Assembly (NCBI GenBank): GCA_900617975.1
Contig: UZAE01013137.1
Coordinates: 1-26,041, forward strand
Reading direction: 5' to 3'
DNA from: Rodentolepis nana
Taxonomy: Eukaryota > Platyhelminthes > Cestoda > Cyclophyllidea > Hymenolepididae
DNA length: 26,041 nt
Part shown: piece after piece, positions 14,601 through 21,827 of the stretch
Position numbering within the stretch: the first letter of the stretch is position 1
Layout of the letters: every line of letters begins with the position of its first letter
The notes under the pieces: model-generated
Databases searched by the model: none
Told to the model about the DNA's origin: nothing
Seen by the model: the letters and a program-made list of their open reading frames with translations, nothing else
Made by a program: the position numbers and the translations under genes

Positions 14601-16102
14601 GTGAAAATAGCAGTTGGAATGATCGACTCAACTTATTCCAAAAGACAATTCTTATAAGAGCTATACGTGATGAGGATTTTGTTTCTGCGGTGACACAGTT
14701 TGTGAAGATTCAACTAGGGAAGGAATTTGTGGAATCACCGGCTATTGATCTACCTCTTCTTTACGCAGATATGGATGCTGTAACGCCACTGGTTTTCGTT
14801 CTTTCACCGGGATCCGATCCAATGTCCCAATTTCAGAGGTTTGCTAGACAAATGGACTATGGAGAGAGAATCAACTCAGTGTCCTTAGGACAAGGTCAAG
14901 GGCCAACTGCTGAGAGATTAATAGAGCAAGCTGCAGAGAGTGGAGATTGGGTCTTCCTTCAGGTATTCATTTATCCAGTTACCTCATCCTAGCATTATTT
15001 ATTAATTTAATATTGACTTTTGCCATAGAATTGTCATCTAGCCGCATCCTGGATGGTTCGAATGGAAGAGATTATAAAAGAACTTTCGGAGTCAAAAAGA
15101 AAAACTCACAAAGACTTCCGTATCTTCCTCAGTTCCATGCCTGCTAAGTCGTTTCCCATTACTGTCCTTCAGAACTCTGTTAAGGTCACAAATGAACCTC
15201 CAAAGGGAATTCGAGCAAATCTTCGTAGAGCCCTTACTGACATTTCAAAGGAATTCTTCGAGGACAACGGTAAGAATACTGTTCTTTCAATAATGCTTAT
15301 CCGGATATACGATAACTTACATGCCCTCCACTCTCATGAATAGTTCTAGGATTGAATTGGCGTCGAGTCGTATACGGTATGTGTCTATTTCATGCCGTAA
15401 TTTTGGAGAGAAAGAAATTTGGTCCTCTGGGCTGGAATATACCCTACGAATTTAACGATTCGGACAGAGAGTGCGCCATCATGAACCTGGACCTCTTCTC
15501 TGACGAAGACGGTTTCGCATGGGATGCTCTCAAATACATAACTGCTGAGGTCAGTAATAATCAAGCAGCTTATAAGAATTAGGTATTCCTTTTCACCCTC
15601 CATTAGGTCCTGTAGGTTCTGATGCTTTCAAAACTCATTCAATGTTTTCCTTCGCATTTCAAACAAAGTTAATCTAATATCTGTCCCTAATATCAAATAA
15701 CTTATATAATAACTACATAAATGATAGAATCATCTCCCACCCCCTACCCCCAGAAAAAACTAGTTCTCTTTAAGTTTATGATAATAAGGTAACAAATTCA
15801 CTATTAATTCTCACAAAATTGTGAACATTTCAAGATAAATGTGTCCCATTTACATATTCTAGATCACTTACGGTGGACGTGTCACCGACTCTTGGGATCA
15901 ACGATGTCTGAGTGTGATTCTTTCGAGGTTCTTTGGTGAAAGAACACTGGCGGATGACTACCAGTTCTGCGTTAATTCTAACCTCTACCAGCCACCACCT
16001 CTAGAGCATTTGTCAGAATACCTTGATTACATCGATGAATTGCCCTTATTGGATCCTACTGACATTTTCAACATGCATCCAAATGCCAATTTAATATATC
16101 TG
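465..16102 (+). CDS. DNAH6: Axonemal dynein heavy chain, DNAH6-like, spliced, partial at both ends (28 exons)
   Basis: This is the motor subunit of an axonemal inner dynein arm; ATP hydrolysis in its AAA ring drives sliding of doublet microtubules in cilia and flagella. Exons: 465-722, 764-976, 1042-1254, 2178-2604, 2644-2711, 2760-3029, 3103-3389, 4247-4695, 4767-5446, 6098-6349, 6423-6548, 6595-6822, 6863-7084, 7540-7989, 8403-8726, 8810-8941, 9068-9228, 9286-9805, 9847-10001, 10040-10211, 10836-11080, 11152-11397, 12742-13729, 13808-14080, 14159-14962, 15029-15269, 15344-15549, 15863-16102. All phases agree and the sum is 2,950 codons with no stop. Approximate domains in this fragment: tail/linker 1-575, AAA1 585-820, AAA2 860-1090, AAA3 1200-1450, AAA4 1560-1770, stalk and tip 1812-2130, AAA5 2140-2370, AAA6 2600-2880. 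P-loops: [32 protein letters not shown]. The DNAH6 assignment rests on remembered residue similarity across all exons. A sister inner-arm chain (DNAH1/3/7/12 group) is the alternative. Roughly 800 N-terminal and 350-400 C-terminal residues are missing. Confidence 0.93.
764..976 (+). CDS. DNAH6: Dynein exon 2: tail to linker, [11 protein letters not shown] motif
   Basis: 71 codons. The segment [19 protein letters not shown] is the strongly conserved stretch that marks the start of the dynein linker (DHC_N2). The intron before it is only 41 nt (723-763). The donor is an atypical GTCGGT, chosen because it restores phase 0 and the next exon begins with the expected VENAWK. Confidence 0.9.
1042..1254 (+). 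CDS. DNAH6: Dynein exon 3: linker
   Basis: 71 codons from [15 protein letters not shown] to LALFGETL. The motifs [18 protein letters not shown] and [16 protein letters not shown] are the conserved linker core of dynein heavy chains. The donor GTACGT follows at 1255. Confidence 0.93.
1255..2177 (+). other. Intron 3 (923 nt)
   Basis: AT-rich noncoding DNA between GTACGT and an AG at 2176-2177. An open frame near 1810-2001 has no dynein similarity and lacks a plausible exon context. I see no repeat of the short dispersed family in it. Confidence 0.8.
2178..2604 (+). CDS. DNAH6: Dynein exon 4: linker
   Basis: It begins [17 protein letters not shown], the conserved linker motif (W..CQ..W.YLE.IF), and includes [33 protein letters not shown] and [14 protein letters not shown], all standard dynein linker blocks. 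It ends in phase 1 at a GTAAGG donor. The true 5' start at 2178 lies upstream of the first ATG-type open frame and was placed by homology plus the AG at 2176-2177. Confidence 0.93.
2605..2643 (+). other. 39-nt intron 4, in frame and free of stops
   Basis: It starts GTAAGG and ends in a pyrimidine tract plus CTAG. Its length is a multiple of three and it has no stop, so an unspliced message would still code, adding 13 residues including HHCYLFIL. I treat it as an intron because of the strong splice signals and the un-dynein-like residues. Confidence 0.7.
2644..2711 (+). CDS. DNAH6: Dynein exon 5: short linker exon
   Basis: It encodes [22 protein letters not shown], matching the conserved ...NDILAMLSPEGE.V.L... 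block of the linker. It ends in complete codon AGG before a GTATTT donor, which leaves the next exon to start G-L-K-A-R. Confidence 0.85.
2760..3029 (+). CDS. DNAH6: Dynein exon 6: linker
   Basis: 90 codons. [19 protein letters not shown] is a hallmark linker motif, followed by [19 protein letters not shown]. Both boundaries are phase 0 (CTAG|GGT and GAA|GTATGA). Confidence 0.95.
3103..3389 (+). CDS. DNAH6: Dynein exon 7: C-terminal linker leading into AAA1
   Basis: It begins [16 protein letters not shown] and contains [23 protein letters not shown] and [20 protein letters not shown], the conserved linker-to-AAA1 junction. It ends in phase 2 (AG|GTTGGT), completed by a single G at 4247. Confidence 0.95.
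3390..4246 (+). other. Intron 7 (857 nt)
   Basis: AT-rich noncoding sequence starting GTTGGT and ending CTGAG at 4246. Open frames near 3459-3680 on the minus strand show no recognisable protein. No repeat family member is seen. Confidence 0.8.
4247..4695 (+). CDS. DNAH6: Dynein exon 8: AAA1 with main ATPase P-loop
   Basis: After [11 protein letters not shown], the Walker A motif GPAGTGKT lies at 4302-4325 and the Walker B CFDEFNR starts at about 4452. [17 protein letters not shown] and [20 protein letters not shown] complete the AAA1 signature. This is the main ATP-hydrolysing site and all key residues are intact. It ends in phase 1 at GTAAGT. Confidence 0.97.
4767..5446 (+). CDS. DNAH6: Dynein exon 9: end of AAA1 and start of AAA2
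   Basis: It contains [34 protein letters not shown] and [17 protein letters not shown] of AAA1. The AAA2 P-loop GPTGGGKT is at 5216-5239, followed by [15 protein letters not shown]. The first two bases join the A at 4695 to give one codon (K). It ends phase 0 at a GTAAGT donor. Confidence 0.97.
5447..6097 (+). other. Intron 9 (651 nt) with short AT microsatellite
   Basis: Noncoding, AT-rich, with an (AT)10 run near 5845-5864. It ends at TTAG before GAT GCA. Open frames here are low-complexity shadows. Confidence 0.85.
5845..5864. repeat. (AT)10 microsatellite
   Basis: Twenty consecutive alternating A/T bases inside intron 9. Confidence 0.95.
6098..6349 (+). CDS. DNAH6: Dynein exon 10: AAA2 Walker B and sensor region
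   Basis: 84 codons beginning [21 protein letters not shown], then [20 protein letters not shown] and [20 protein letters not shown], all diagnostic AAA2 blocks. Phase 0 at both ends, donor GTAAGT. Confidence 0.97.
6423..6548 (+). CDS. DNAH6: Dynein exon 11: AAA2 to AAA3 linker helices
   Basis: 42 codons starting [19 protein letters not shown] and ending MPTVIPQ. It follows directly from PYVK of exon 10, as expected for the 'PYVKTW' junction. Donor GTTAGT. Confidence 0.9.
6595..6822 (+). CDS. DNAH6: Dynein exon 12: AAA2 C-terminal helices
   Basis: 76 codons with [12 protein letters not shown] and [17 protein letters not shown], the conserved helical segment between AAA2 and AAA3. It is flanked by small introns of 46 and 40 nt. 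It ends GEAR in phase 0. Confidence 0.92.
6863..7084 (+). CDS. DNAH6: Dynein exon 13: AAA3 start with P-loop split by an intron
   Basis: 74 codons starting [13 protein letters not shown], then [20 protein letters not shown]. The AAA3 P-loop GDTGVGK at 7064-7084 ends exactly at the exon boundary; its following threonine is the first codon of exon 14. Intron 13 therefore splits the Walker A motif between Lys and Thr. Confidence 0.95.
7085..7539 (+). other. Intron 13 (455 nt)
   Basis: Noncoding sequence from GTTAGT to a long pyrimidine tract and GCAG at 7539. Nothing else recognisable. Confidence 0.85.
7540..7989 (+). CDS. DNAH6: Dynein exon 14: AAA3 core
   Basis: 150 codons. [20 protein letters not shown], Walker B FVDDLNMP at 7717-7740, [19 protein letters not shown] and GPPGGGRNP at 7870-7896 with RHFSVLAIP are the canonical AAA3 sequence of dyneins. 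It ends in AILN before GTTAGT. Confidence 0.97.
7990..8402 (+). other. Intron 14 (413 nt)
   Basis: Noncoding. It ends in a clear pyrimidine tract and CCTAG at 8402. No repeat is recognised. Confidence 0.85.
8403..8726 (+). CDS. DNAH6: Dynein exon 15: end of AAA3, [16 protein letters not shown] motif
   Basis: 108 codons starting [32 protein letters not shown] is invariant in axonemal dyneins, followed by [17 protein letters not shown]. The GTACGT donor follows GGCGAA. Confidence 0.97.
8810..8941 (+). CDS. DNAH6: Dynein exon 16: AAA3 to AAA4 connector
   Basis: 44 codons TLEPEV...[22 protein letters not shown]...KLKNIMEE. The 'FGDF..FGA...RVYEE' block is conserved between AAA3 and AAA4. The donor is a weaker GTGATT at 8942, supported by phase 0 and by the next exon starting YLDDYN. 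Confidence 0.88.
9068..9228 (+). CDS. DNAH6: Dynein exon 17: AAA4 P-loop
   Basis: It starts [18 protein letters not shown], then [20 protein letters not shown]. The P-loop GVGGTGKR lies at 9194-9217; AAA4 sites usually read GKQS, here GKRT, so the residue after the lysine is arginine. It ends in phase 2 (CA|GTGAGT). Confidence 0.94.
9286..9805 (+). CDS. DNAH6: Dynein exon 18: AAA4 core
   Basis: 173 codons after the shared one: [46 protein letters not shown] (Walker B region), [37 protein letters not shown] and [11 protein letters not shown]. These are complete AAA4 hallmarks. Donor GTATGG, phase 0. Confidence 0.97.
9847..10001 (+). CDS. DNAH6: Dynein exon 19: AAA4 end leading to the stalk
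   Basis: It encodes [40 protein letters not shown] and LDDRR. The '(R)[12 protein letters not shown]' block marks the start of the stalk in dyneins. It ends in phase 2 and is followed by a 38-nt intron (10002-10039). Confidence 0.95.
10040..10211 (+). CDS. DNAH6: Dynein exon 20: stalk coiled coil 1 (first part)
   Basis: The first base completes a serine codon. [20 protein letters not shown] is followed by E/K/L-rich heptads ([19 protein letters not shown]), forming the ascending stalk helix. It ends GK before GTGAGT. Confidence 0.94.
10212..10835 (+). other. Intron 20 (624 nt) with an 11-G run
   Basis: Noncoding, with a purine-rich stretch and a run of eleven G residues near 10475-10485. 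It ends TTTTTTTCCAG at 10835. No mobile element recognised. Confidence 0.85.
10836..11080 (+). CDS. DNAH6: Dynein exon 21: stalk coiled coil 1 and start of the microtubule-binding domain
   Basis: It starts [19 protein letters not shown], then [18 protein letters not shown] and [19 protein letters not shown], followed by [19 protein letters not shown], the entry to the microtubule-binding tip. It ends in phase 2 (AA|GTGAGC). Confidence 0.96.
11152..11397 (+). CDS. DNAH6: Dynein exon 22: microtubule-binding domain
   Basis: It encodes [39 protein letters not shown] and [15 protein letters not shown], the conserved globular stalk tip that contacts the microtubule, and ends VEPKRKR at the return helix. 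Phase 2 (AG|GTGAGC). Confidence 0.96.
11611..11656. repeat. (AT)23 microsatellite
   Basis: 46 bases of uninterrupted AT in intron 22. The overlapping IYIYIY reading frames on both strands are artefacts of this repeat. Confidence 0.97.
11843..12124 (+). mobile_element. Copy A of SINE-like dispersed repeat (sense, intronic)
   Basis: Full-length copy starting GGGTCTGCGACAGACTTACC and ending in CTGCCATTTGAAAAAAATT. It is flanked by aattcgaactgtg (11830-11842) and aattcgaattgtg (12125-12137), a 13-bp duplication with one mismatch. It lacks about 18 bp present in other copies after CTCCACGT. The A-rich 3' end and the duplication point to retroposition. Confidence 0.85.
12742..13729 (+). CDS. DNAH6: Dynein exon 23: stalk coiled coil 2 and AAA5
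   Basis: The largest exon. [20 protein letters not shown] to [19 protein letters not shown] forms the returning stalk helix. AAA5 follows with [81 protein letters not shown] and [20 protein letters not shown]. Donor GTATAT after ATGCAG, phase 0. Confidence 0.97.
13808..14080 (+). CDS. DNAH6: Dynein exon 24: AAA5-AAA6 connecting helices
   Basis: 91 codons: [58 protein letters not shown] and [15 protein letters not shown], the conserved segment after AAA5. It starts after TTTAAAG and ends before GTAAGT. Confidence 0.95.
14159..14962 (+). CDS. DNAH6: Dynein exon 25: AAA6 N-terminal part
   Basis: 268 codons. It begins LFTQTIEKT, continues with [18 protein letters not shown], and includes [38 protein letters not shown] and [16 protein letters not shown], ending ESGDWVFLQ. 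All are AAA6 landmarks in axonemal dyneins. Donor GTATTC, phase 0. Confidence 0.96.
15029..15269 (+). CDS. DNAH6: Dynein exon 26: AAA6
   Basis: It starts [14 protein letters not shown], completing the 'WVFLQNCHLA' motif across the junction, then [19 protein letters not shown] and [19 protein letters not shown]. It ends FFEDN plus one base (phase 1) at GTAAGA. Confidence 0.96.
15344..15549 (+). CDS. DNAH6: Dynein exon 27: AAA6 C-terminal part
   Basis: It encodes [40 protein letters not shown] and [12 protein letters not shown], an almost invariant block across dyneins. Donor GTCAGT, phase 0. Confidence 0.97.
15550..15862 (+). other. Intron 27 (313 nt)
   Basis: AT-rich noncoding sequence between GTCAGT and TCTAG. 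Nothing else recognised. Confidence 0.85.
15863..16102 (+). CDS. DNAH6: Dynein exon 28: AAA6 end, last exon found; GC donor
   Basis: 80 codons starting [20 protein letters not shown] and ending [12 protein letters not shown]. The exon stops where the family's NANLVFQ motif would splice on; the base context CTG|GCAAGT is a typical GC-type donor and no GT at a matching position fits as well. Reading on gives ASFK and a stop, far short of the true C-terminus. Confidence 0.86.
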
Positions 16103-16902
16103 GCAAGTTTTAAATGATACTCTCAATTTGTTCGTTTTCCGGTTTTTTTTTATTTTCAGTACTTCATTACTTGATCTCCTCTCATCACTCTCAGTGATTG
16201 TTAACCCCTTTTACCTTCTTTCAATCATGGTACGCAATGATTACTATTTTCTGGTTTTTCTTTTGACTTAGTGAAATACATATTGTCTTTGTCGGGCGAA
16301 AGATCACTTGGCTTCGTCTAGCTTTAATGGAACGCAAGACACTATTAATTGATACTCTGACATATTGACAGATGAAAAAAACTATTAATATTACATTAAA
16401 ATGAAAAGAATGCCTCTGCACTCTGTAGTTTTATTATATCTTTAGGATATACGATTTTACAAAGGTCCCTATTTTTAGGAGGTCTTTCGGGAATAGTTTT
16501 CTTTACGTAAAATAAGGATTGACGCTTTTCTAAAATTATTTTTCAAGTATTCAAGGTTGAAACGACTTATAATTGATCTAATTTAGTCATGATAAGTGAT
16601 AGTTTTGGCATTAAGAAGATTTCAAAATCTTGCTCAAAAAAAATTATATTTGGAAAATTTTGTTGATCATTGAAACTTGCCAGATAATTGGTCCTTTAAG
16701 CTTTGAGAATTTTGTCTCCACAATATGGGAAGAAAATAACGACCTTGGCAACACCTTACAAATAAATATGTGGCAGATGCCACACAAATACACCTTGATT
16801 TATTTTCAGCAGACATTTTTAACGCAATGCCCTCTTTTGAAATTGCTCTTGAAATTAGCTGGTCTACCTCAACAGTCTTGAGGTGACAGAGGAATTATTA
16901 TT
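16103..16902. other. Noncoding sequence after last dynein exon
   Basis: AT-rich, with many stops in all frames. The largest open frame (16630-16881) shows no familiar residues. I searched by eye for the missing dynein C-terminal motifs (for example the GFFFPQGFLT block) and did not find them. Presumably intron. Confidence 0.6.
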
Positions 16903-17220
16903 ATTATCCCAAATGGCAGGCGTTTTGAATATTTAACATTAGCTATTTAGCTGACTTCGGGCTCCAGAGAGGGGAGGAACATCAAAGTGAGAAAAAGTGG
17001 AGGAGTGGGAGCAGAAGAGTGATTTACAGATGTATTGGAGGCAGACAGACACAAAGGTAGGGAGAAGGTGAGATGAGTGCTGTGAAAGTTGCGGAATATG
17101 ACATACAGTGGGGTGATGGTAGTTTGAAGTGAGAAGTCAACTGCCGGTTAATAGACTTTTTGCCGTATGAGAATACGTTGCCCAGGGTGCACCACGTGAA
17201 GGTAAGTCTATCGCACACCC
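16903..17220 (-). mobile_element. Copy B of SINE-like repeat (minus orientation)
   Basis: It reads CAAATGGCAGGCGTTTTGA near 16910 and ends CTATCGCACACCC at 17220, the reverse of the family consensus. It is essentially full length. Target duplication is unclear (a degenerate gaattattat / gagttataat pair is possible). The minus-strand open frame 17024-17218 inside it is not a gene. Confidence 0.85.
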
Positions 17221-17710
17221 TGAGTTATAATATAGTCAGGGTTATGCATAAGTGGCGTTAGTGTCACTGTGGTGACGAATACACGCAAGGTAATCGTCCC
17301 ATATCCCCATGCATCAATTAAAGTTCGACATCTTTGACTTGGCATGAAGAGTACTTAAAGGCTAAAGCAGAATGAGATTTCAATAGAATATATCTTAAGT
17401 TTAAGCCTTGCTCATAGACTGTTGTCTAGATCACTTCCAGTCCCTTGGTAGCAAAATGCTTGTTTATTTACATTAGTTCATTTTTAAAACTGCTTTGGGA
17501 TAAAAGCCTTTAAGGAATAAACTTACTCTGGGTAACGTTCGCTCCAAGGTGGCGCTATTTAGCTACTCAATGAAAAACAATGCCACAATGACAGCAAAGA
17601 GACTTCCGGGTGTTGGGTGATGAGAATGCGACCTTAGTCTTCCTCGATTACAATTTTTTCCTTTTTATTACCATTTTACGTCAGGTAGGAACCCGTTTAA
17701 AGGGAAATAT

Positions 17711-17739
17711 GTATCCCAATTTTATTTTGATTGGGATAC
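17711..17739. repeat. Perfect 10-bp inverted repeat with 9-nt loop
   Basis: GTATCCCAAT (17711-17720) is matched by ATTGGGATAC (17730-17739). There is no U-tract or gene beside it, so no function is assigned. Confidence 0.8.
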
Positions 17740-17867
17740 GTTAACAATAATTCCAAAGATCATTTAAGGAAATACACATACCTTGGTAGTGACACCACGG
17801 AATTGTTCTGGTTGGAAACTCTAATTGACAAACCTAACCAATGAGTTTGTTCATTCCGGTCACCGGG

Positions 17868-17935
17868 TGCGTGCCGATGGCAACCGAACTCGTGATCTCT
17901 AACATGGGGAGAATGTGCCCAATGAGCAGCACATA
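17868..17935 (-). other. Degenerate tRNA-like segment
   Basis: On the minus strand, TCTC...GAGA can pair around a 9-nt loop and is followed by ATCACGAGTTCGGTTGCC, which resembles an anticodon arm plus T-arm (box B-like GTTCGGTTG). There is no convincing acceptor stem. It may be a relic of a tRNA-derived repeat. Confidence 0.25.
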
Positions 17936-20240
17936 TGGATCTGGTACAATTTACCTATACAAATTTTAATTCCATTTCACAATATTGATTGAAAGTGGGT
18001 TTACCACCGTTGTTTACTGCTGGCTACAGTTAAAATAAATATTGACAAAAGCTTCAAGCCTTCTTTTGAAAGGATTTTGAAATCTGTTTTGGGTTAGGCG
18101 CGGTAGATAATGATAAATTACCTCATATATGAGGAATTGATAATATTATTAATAAAAATGACCTTATTCGTTAAAATATTCTAGGTTAAACGACTGTTGA
18201 TTTTCTTCATTTTGAATAATTTGCCGAAGTTTATTTAATTGGAATTTATCGGCATTTAGAGGTCAATAGGGCTTCGAGAAGAGTCAACGTATTGATTAGA
18301 CGTTCAATTCTGGCATGTCAGTAATAGTCATCATGATTGGACTTTCAGGTCATTGGCCTTTGAACTGGCAACCTCTGACCTCACAGACAAGTACGTTGAC
18401 TCCTCATCACCAGAGCAACAATTTAAACAAATATCCAACAGGTATCAAAATTACTATGAATTACAACAGATTCGATTACACTTCTTTATTACGTAAGGCA
18501 AGGGTGACATGAAGGTGGGTGCACAAGGGGCTTGTTAGTGTCATCTCTAACTCCAGGAACAAAACAACCACAGGATAGCTGTGAAATGGAATTGATGGAT
18601 AAAGTGGTGATTCAATCGGGGGAGTGTTGATGATAAAACAGCCGATTTCATGATTTGCTCACAGACAAACCGTGTCAAAAAGGCAAAAAGTATAAGTAAA
18701 GAATGTTAGGGGTGTGAGGCCAAGTGTCACGAGCCCGGCAAGCAGAAGTATCAACAGCAATGACTGAATTTAGTTAATGTTGTTAGTGATGTTATTCCAT
18801 ATCCAAGATGAGCTTTGAAAAATACTTCCGAATTGACTTTTAAAATTACTAATGTCAGTGTGCTAATCAAGGAGATGGCTAACGAACCAAAGTACTTGCA
18901 ACTCATGAGTCAATAACTGGGCCTGTGTGACTATGGCGTACAGGATAATTCAATGGTTCAAATTGGGACCGCAAAGCGTGATTTGATTGTTTTCGCAGTT
19001 AGTAAACGAAAATAGGCTGCAACTGGACTATAAAGTGCATCGTTCAGTATAATTATAATTATTGTTATAAATGAATAATTGGTTTAATACGCATTGAACT
19101 TGCACAACAGTCTATGTTTATTGAAAAATAATGGAATGTTATGTTAACGGAAATTTTGAGAATAATAAAAAATGTATTGACAGAAGAATGAGCGTACGCT
19201 TGTTATTATTAATTTTCTAATGCTATAACAGAAAATTTCAATCCACCAGCAACAATCTCCAAATTTTGTGGACTATTTTTTTGTTAAATATCCGTCTCCA
19301 AAGACACTTGACTGTAAATTCATTGAAAATGATTTAATTGTTGAATGTCCAGAGAATGGAGAAAGTGAACATATTTTAGCGGCTTCTGGCTAAACCTGTC
19401 AAAAGCCCTATTGCTAGATCAATAAGAAGAATGAGGAGTTTTCGCGAAGAACACCTGAGTTTGTTTTCAGCTGAATCGGAAACCTTGCATTCATTTTGTT
19501 TACTTGACCTGTTTCATGTGCCAGATCATCTTCTTTTCTACGTGATCCTACACGGCCTCGACTTAGGTTCTGTTTCTTACCACCTTACAGAGAAGTCTTT
19601 TGAACAGATACAATGCCACCAAGTGCTAACTCTTACCTTCTTGTGCAAAGAAACATTGGTTGTAAGCAGATTTAAGAATCTGACAAAAATGAAATTTAAA
19701 CAGGGCCATTCTCAATGGAAATAAGTATTGGATAACATCCCTATATCACTCCCACCCATGTTTAAATTGTTGAGCATCTCACGTGACTTGCAATGTGCGA
19801 ACTCATAATTCGTCCTATCCTGTTAGTTTTTATTAAATTATAACACTTTAGGTTATCAATATAAAATTGCGTATTCGTCTAAAACGAATCCACTAGCTTG
19901 ACTTTCTGCAGAAATCGCTACTGTCTACTTGCAAATGAAGGTGAGGTTAGAAGGCACTGATGTCCTGAGAAAACTTCAAACTAATCCGGCAAATTCTTTT
20001 GTGGAGCGCAATGAGGATTACTACTCTAGTGTGGTCAAGATCAATACATACGTGCTGAGTTGAGCATCAATGCTCATGGTGAACACTTTTTGAACCTGAC
20101 GTGATTTACCGAATGTTCAGCGTAATTTTTTGCATAATTTTCCTTATTTGCCTCTTTCATCTAAATACACGACGTTGATTTGTCTTTCTGTCTTCACACA
20201 GGACCTCATTTACATTGACCACCCGGTGTAAGCATAAACA

Positions 20241-20619
20241 TTCATTGATTCATTTCAAATGACAGTGATAGTGATCGGACTTCACAGAAAGGAGAAACAT
20301 TTATTTATTTCAAATGGCAGGCTTTATGATACATATCATTAGCCCTGAAAGGGGAAACATCTAAGTGACCAAAAAGTTGAGGACAAAATAATGGCTCACA
20401 CATGTAAAAGAGATAGATAAACACAAAGCCAGAGAAAAGGTAAGATGAGTACTGTGAAAGTGGTGGAATGAGTGGGGTGATGGTGGTTTGAAGTGAGAAG
20501 TCAACTACCTACATGGTAGCTTGAAGTGAGAAGTCAACTGCCGGTTTATGGACATTTTGCCGTTTGAGTATACGTTGCCCAGGGTGTACCACGTGGAGGT
20601 AAGTCTATCGCACACCCCT
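20241..20619 (-). mobile_element. Copy C of SINE-like repeat with exact 14-bp target duplication
   Basis: Flanked by identical tgtaagcataaaca at 20227-20240 and 20620-20633. The core is 20300-20618 in minus orientation. The segment 20241-20299 looks like a second, shortened copy of the repeat's 3' end (ATTTCAAATGACAG, then TTCACAGAAAGGAGAAACAT), so the insertion is a rearranged or partial dimer. Inside it a 19-nt unit TTGAAGTGAGAAGTCAACT is repeated at 20488-20506 and 20521-20539. Confidence 0.88.
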
Positions 20620-20633
20620 TGTAAGCATAAACA

Positions 20634-20878
20634 AATATCACCCATATTTATAAGATTAAGAGGACAGTATCGATATGGTTTGGCAAGACAGAGCAAATTC
20701 TGAATTCAAAAATCACTTGACCCAATGATCCTGACGCCTAGATGACCCATTCCAACCTCCCTTCAACATTTACCCATATTCTATTTATCTTTATGGCCTT
20801 TTTAAGTAAATAAATAATCATGAACGCCAACTATACAAATAGCTTGGTTATTAGTTCGTTGCTTAAATCTTAATTATT
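20634..20878. other. Unique flank shared with 22042-22286
   Basis: AT-rich sequence with no gene. It is repeated, identically as far as I can read, 1,408 bp downstream. Confidence 0.85.
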
Positions 20879-20890
20879 ACCTTCAAGTGT

Positions 20891-20945
20891 GGAGTGTGAA
20901 ATAGACTTACCTCCACGTGGGGCACCCTGAGCAACGTATACTCAT
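20891..20945 (+). mobile_element. Copy D of SINE-like repeat: 5' fragment cut by an 'n'
   Basis: It starts GGAGTGTGAAATAGACTTACC right after accttcaagtgt (20879-20890) and stops at the n (20946). The same left junction occurs at copy G, so D is probably the 5' half of the same insertion seen in another contig or haplotype. Confidence 0.85.
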
Positions 20946-20946
20946 N
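20946..20946. other. Single 'n', likely scaffold join
   Basis: It separates a repeat 5' fragment from mariner-related sequence that starts abruptly inside a reading frame. Confidence 0.8.
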
Positions 20947-21247
20947 CAATGCATGTATGCGACACATTGAGCTTCTCTGCAATATCTCGTGTTGTGCTGT
21001 GACGATTTGAATCGATAATGGCCTTGATATGGGTTTCATCCACTTCGGCTGGGCGGCCAGATCGTTGTGAATTTTTCAGTGAAAAATCACCGGAACGAAA
21101 TCTTTCAAAACAATTTCGACACTGCCTTTCTTTTAAGGCTTCATCTCCATATACGGCACATAACTTCTTTTGTGCTTGCGATGCCTTCTTGCCTTTTCGG
21201 AAGTAATACAATAAAATGTGTTGGAAGTGCACGTCCTGTTCTTTCAT
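20947..21247 (-). pseudogene. Mariner-type transposase, N-terminal DNA-binding part only
   Basis: Minus-strand frame of about 100 codons starting at ATG 21245-21247 (MKEQDVHFQHILLYYFRKG). It contains AVYGDEALKERQCRNCFERF, SGDFSLKN and RSGRPAEVDE, then RDIAEKLNVSHTCI. This is the paired helix-turn-helix region that binds element ends in mariner/SETMAR-type transposases. The catalytic DD(D/E) half is absent because the frame runs into the n at 20946. Whether the element is truncated in the genome or only in the assembly cannot be told. Confidence 0.85.
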
Positions 21248-21827
21248 TTTTAAATAGAGATAAAAACAAGACTAAAGAACTAAACAAAAAAAGTTTTTAC
21301 TAATTAACCTAGAAGCCCATACAGTAAGAAAAAAATATAGGTTAGATGCTCTGGCCACGTTAACAAAACAAAAGAAAGTATAGAGTGAATCTGTCAACAA
21401 AAACGGCAATGACTTAGTTGCCAACCCAATAGTTCTTTGAAAAGGAATTTTCCATTTAACTGCCCTGGGCGGGTTTCCGGAAAATGAAAGGATGCTGTCT
21501 CAAGGGCGCGATAGTGTTGCTGGTAGAATTGAAGATTGACCTGTGGTGGTAGTTCCTTGAGTGCTTGAAAATGTGTAGTAAAGTTCATCGGTCATCATTT
21601 TTGCGCCAATACAGATAAAATTCATCATTTCAAATTGAAGTATTTGCATTTCCTATTTGATCTCATTTGTAATTTTCTAAGGCACCCCGTAAAACTTAAA
21701 GCTGATCACTATATTCAATTTGGCCATAGATTATCTGCATGTAATCGTCAACCAATAAAGACGTGTTTTATAGAATTTTGCAATCCATAAAGCGTGCTAA
21801 AATCTCTTCCACTATCTAACGTTTTGT
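21248..21827. other. Mariner 5' flank and unassigned sequence
   Basis: Minus-strand leader of the transposase fragment. A possible element end near 21290-21313 (GGTTAATTAGTAAAAACTTT on the minus strand beside a TA) is only a guess because the partner end is missing. The remainder shows no gene; the minus frame 21394-21588 is unrecognised. Confidence 0.45.

Larger units (their letters stand above)
17221..20226. other. About 3 kb without recognisable genes
   Basis: Moderately AT-rich. It contains a 10-bp inverted repeat (17711-17739) and a weak tRNA-like segment (about 17868-17935, minus strand). Open frames at 18315-18512 and 19431-19724 have no recognised homology. No dispersed-repeat copy was found within it. 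Confidence 0.6.

Noticed and set aside
18349..18441. Possible exon: AG-bounded open stretch reading SLAFELATSDLTDKYVD, followed by a GTATCA donor-like site
   Set aside because: About 30 codons open between AG and GT is expected by chance, and the residues do not match the missing dynein C-terminal region or any family I recognise.
18950..18980. Box-B-like GGTTCAAATTGGG suggesting a tRNA
   Set aside because: No cloverleaf, anticodon arm or acceptor stem could be built around it.
19431..19724. 97-codon plus-strand open frame
   Set aside because: No recognisable motif, no splice or homology support, and it lies in a noncoding repeat-rich stretch.
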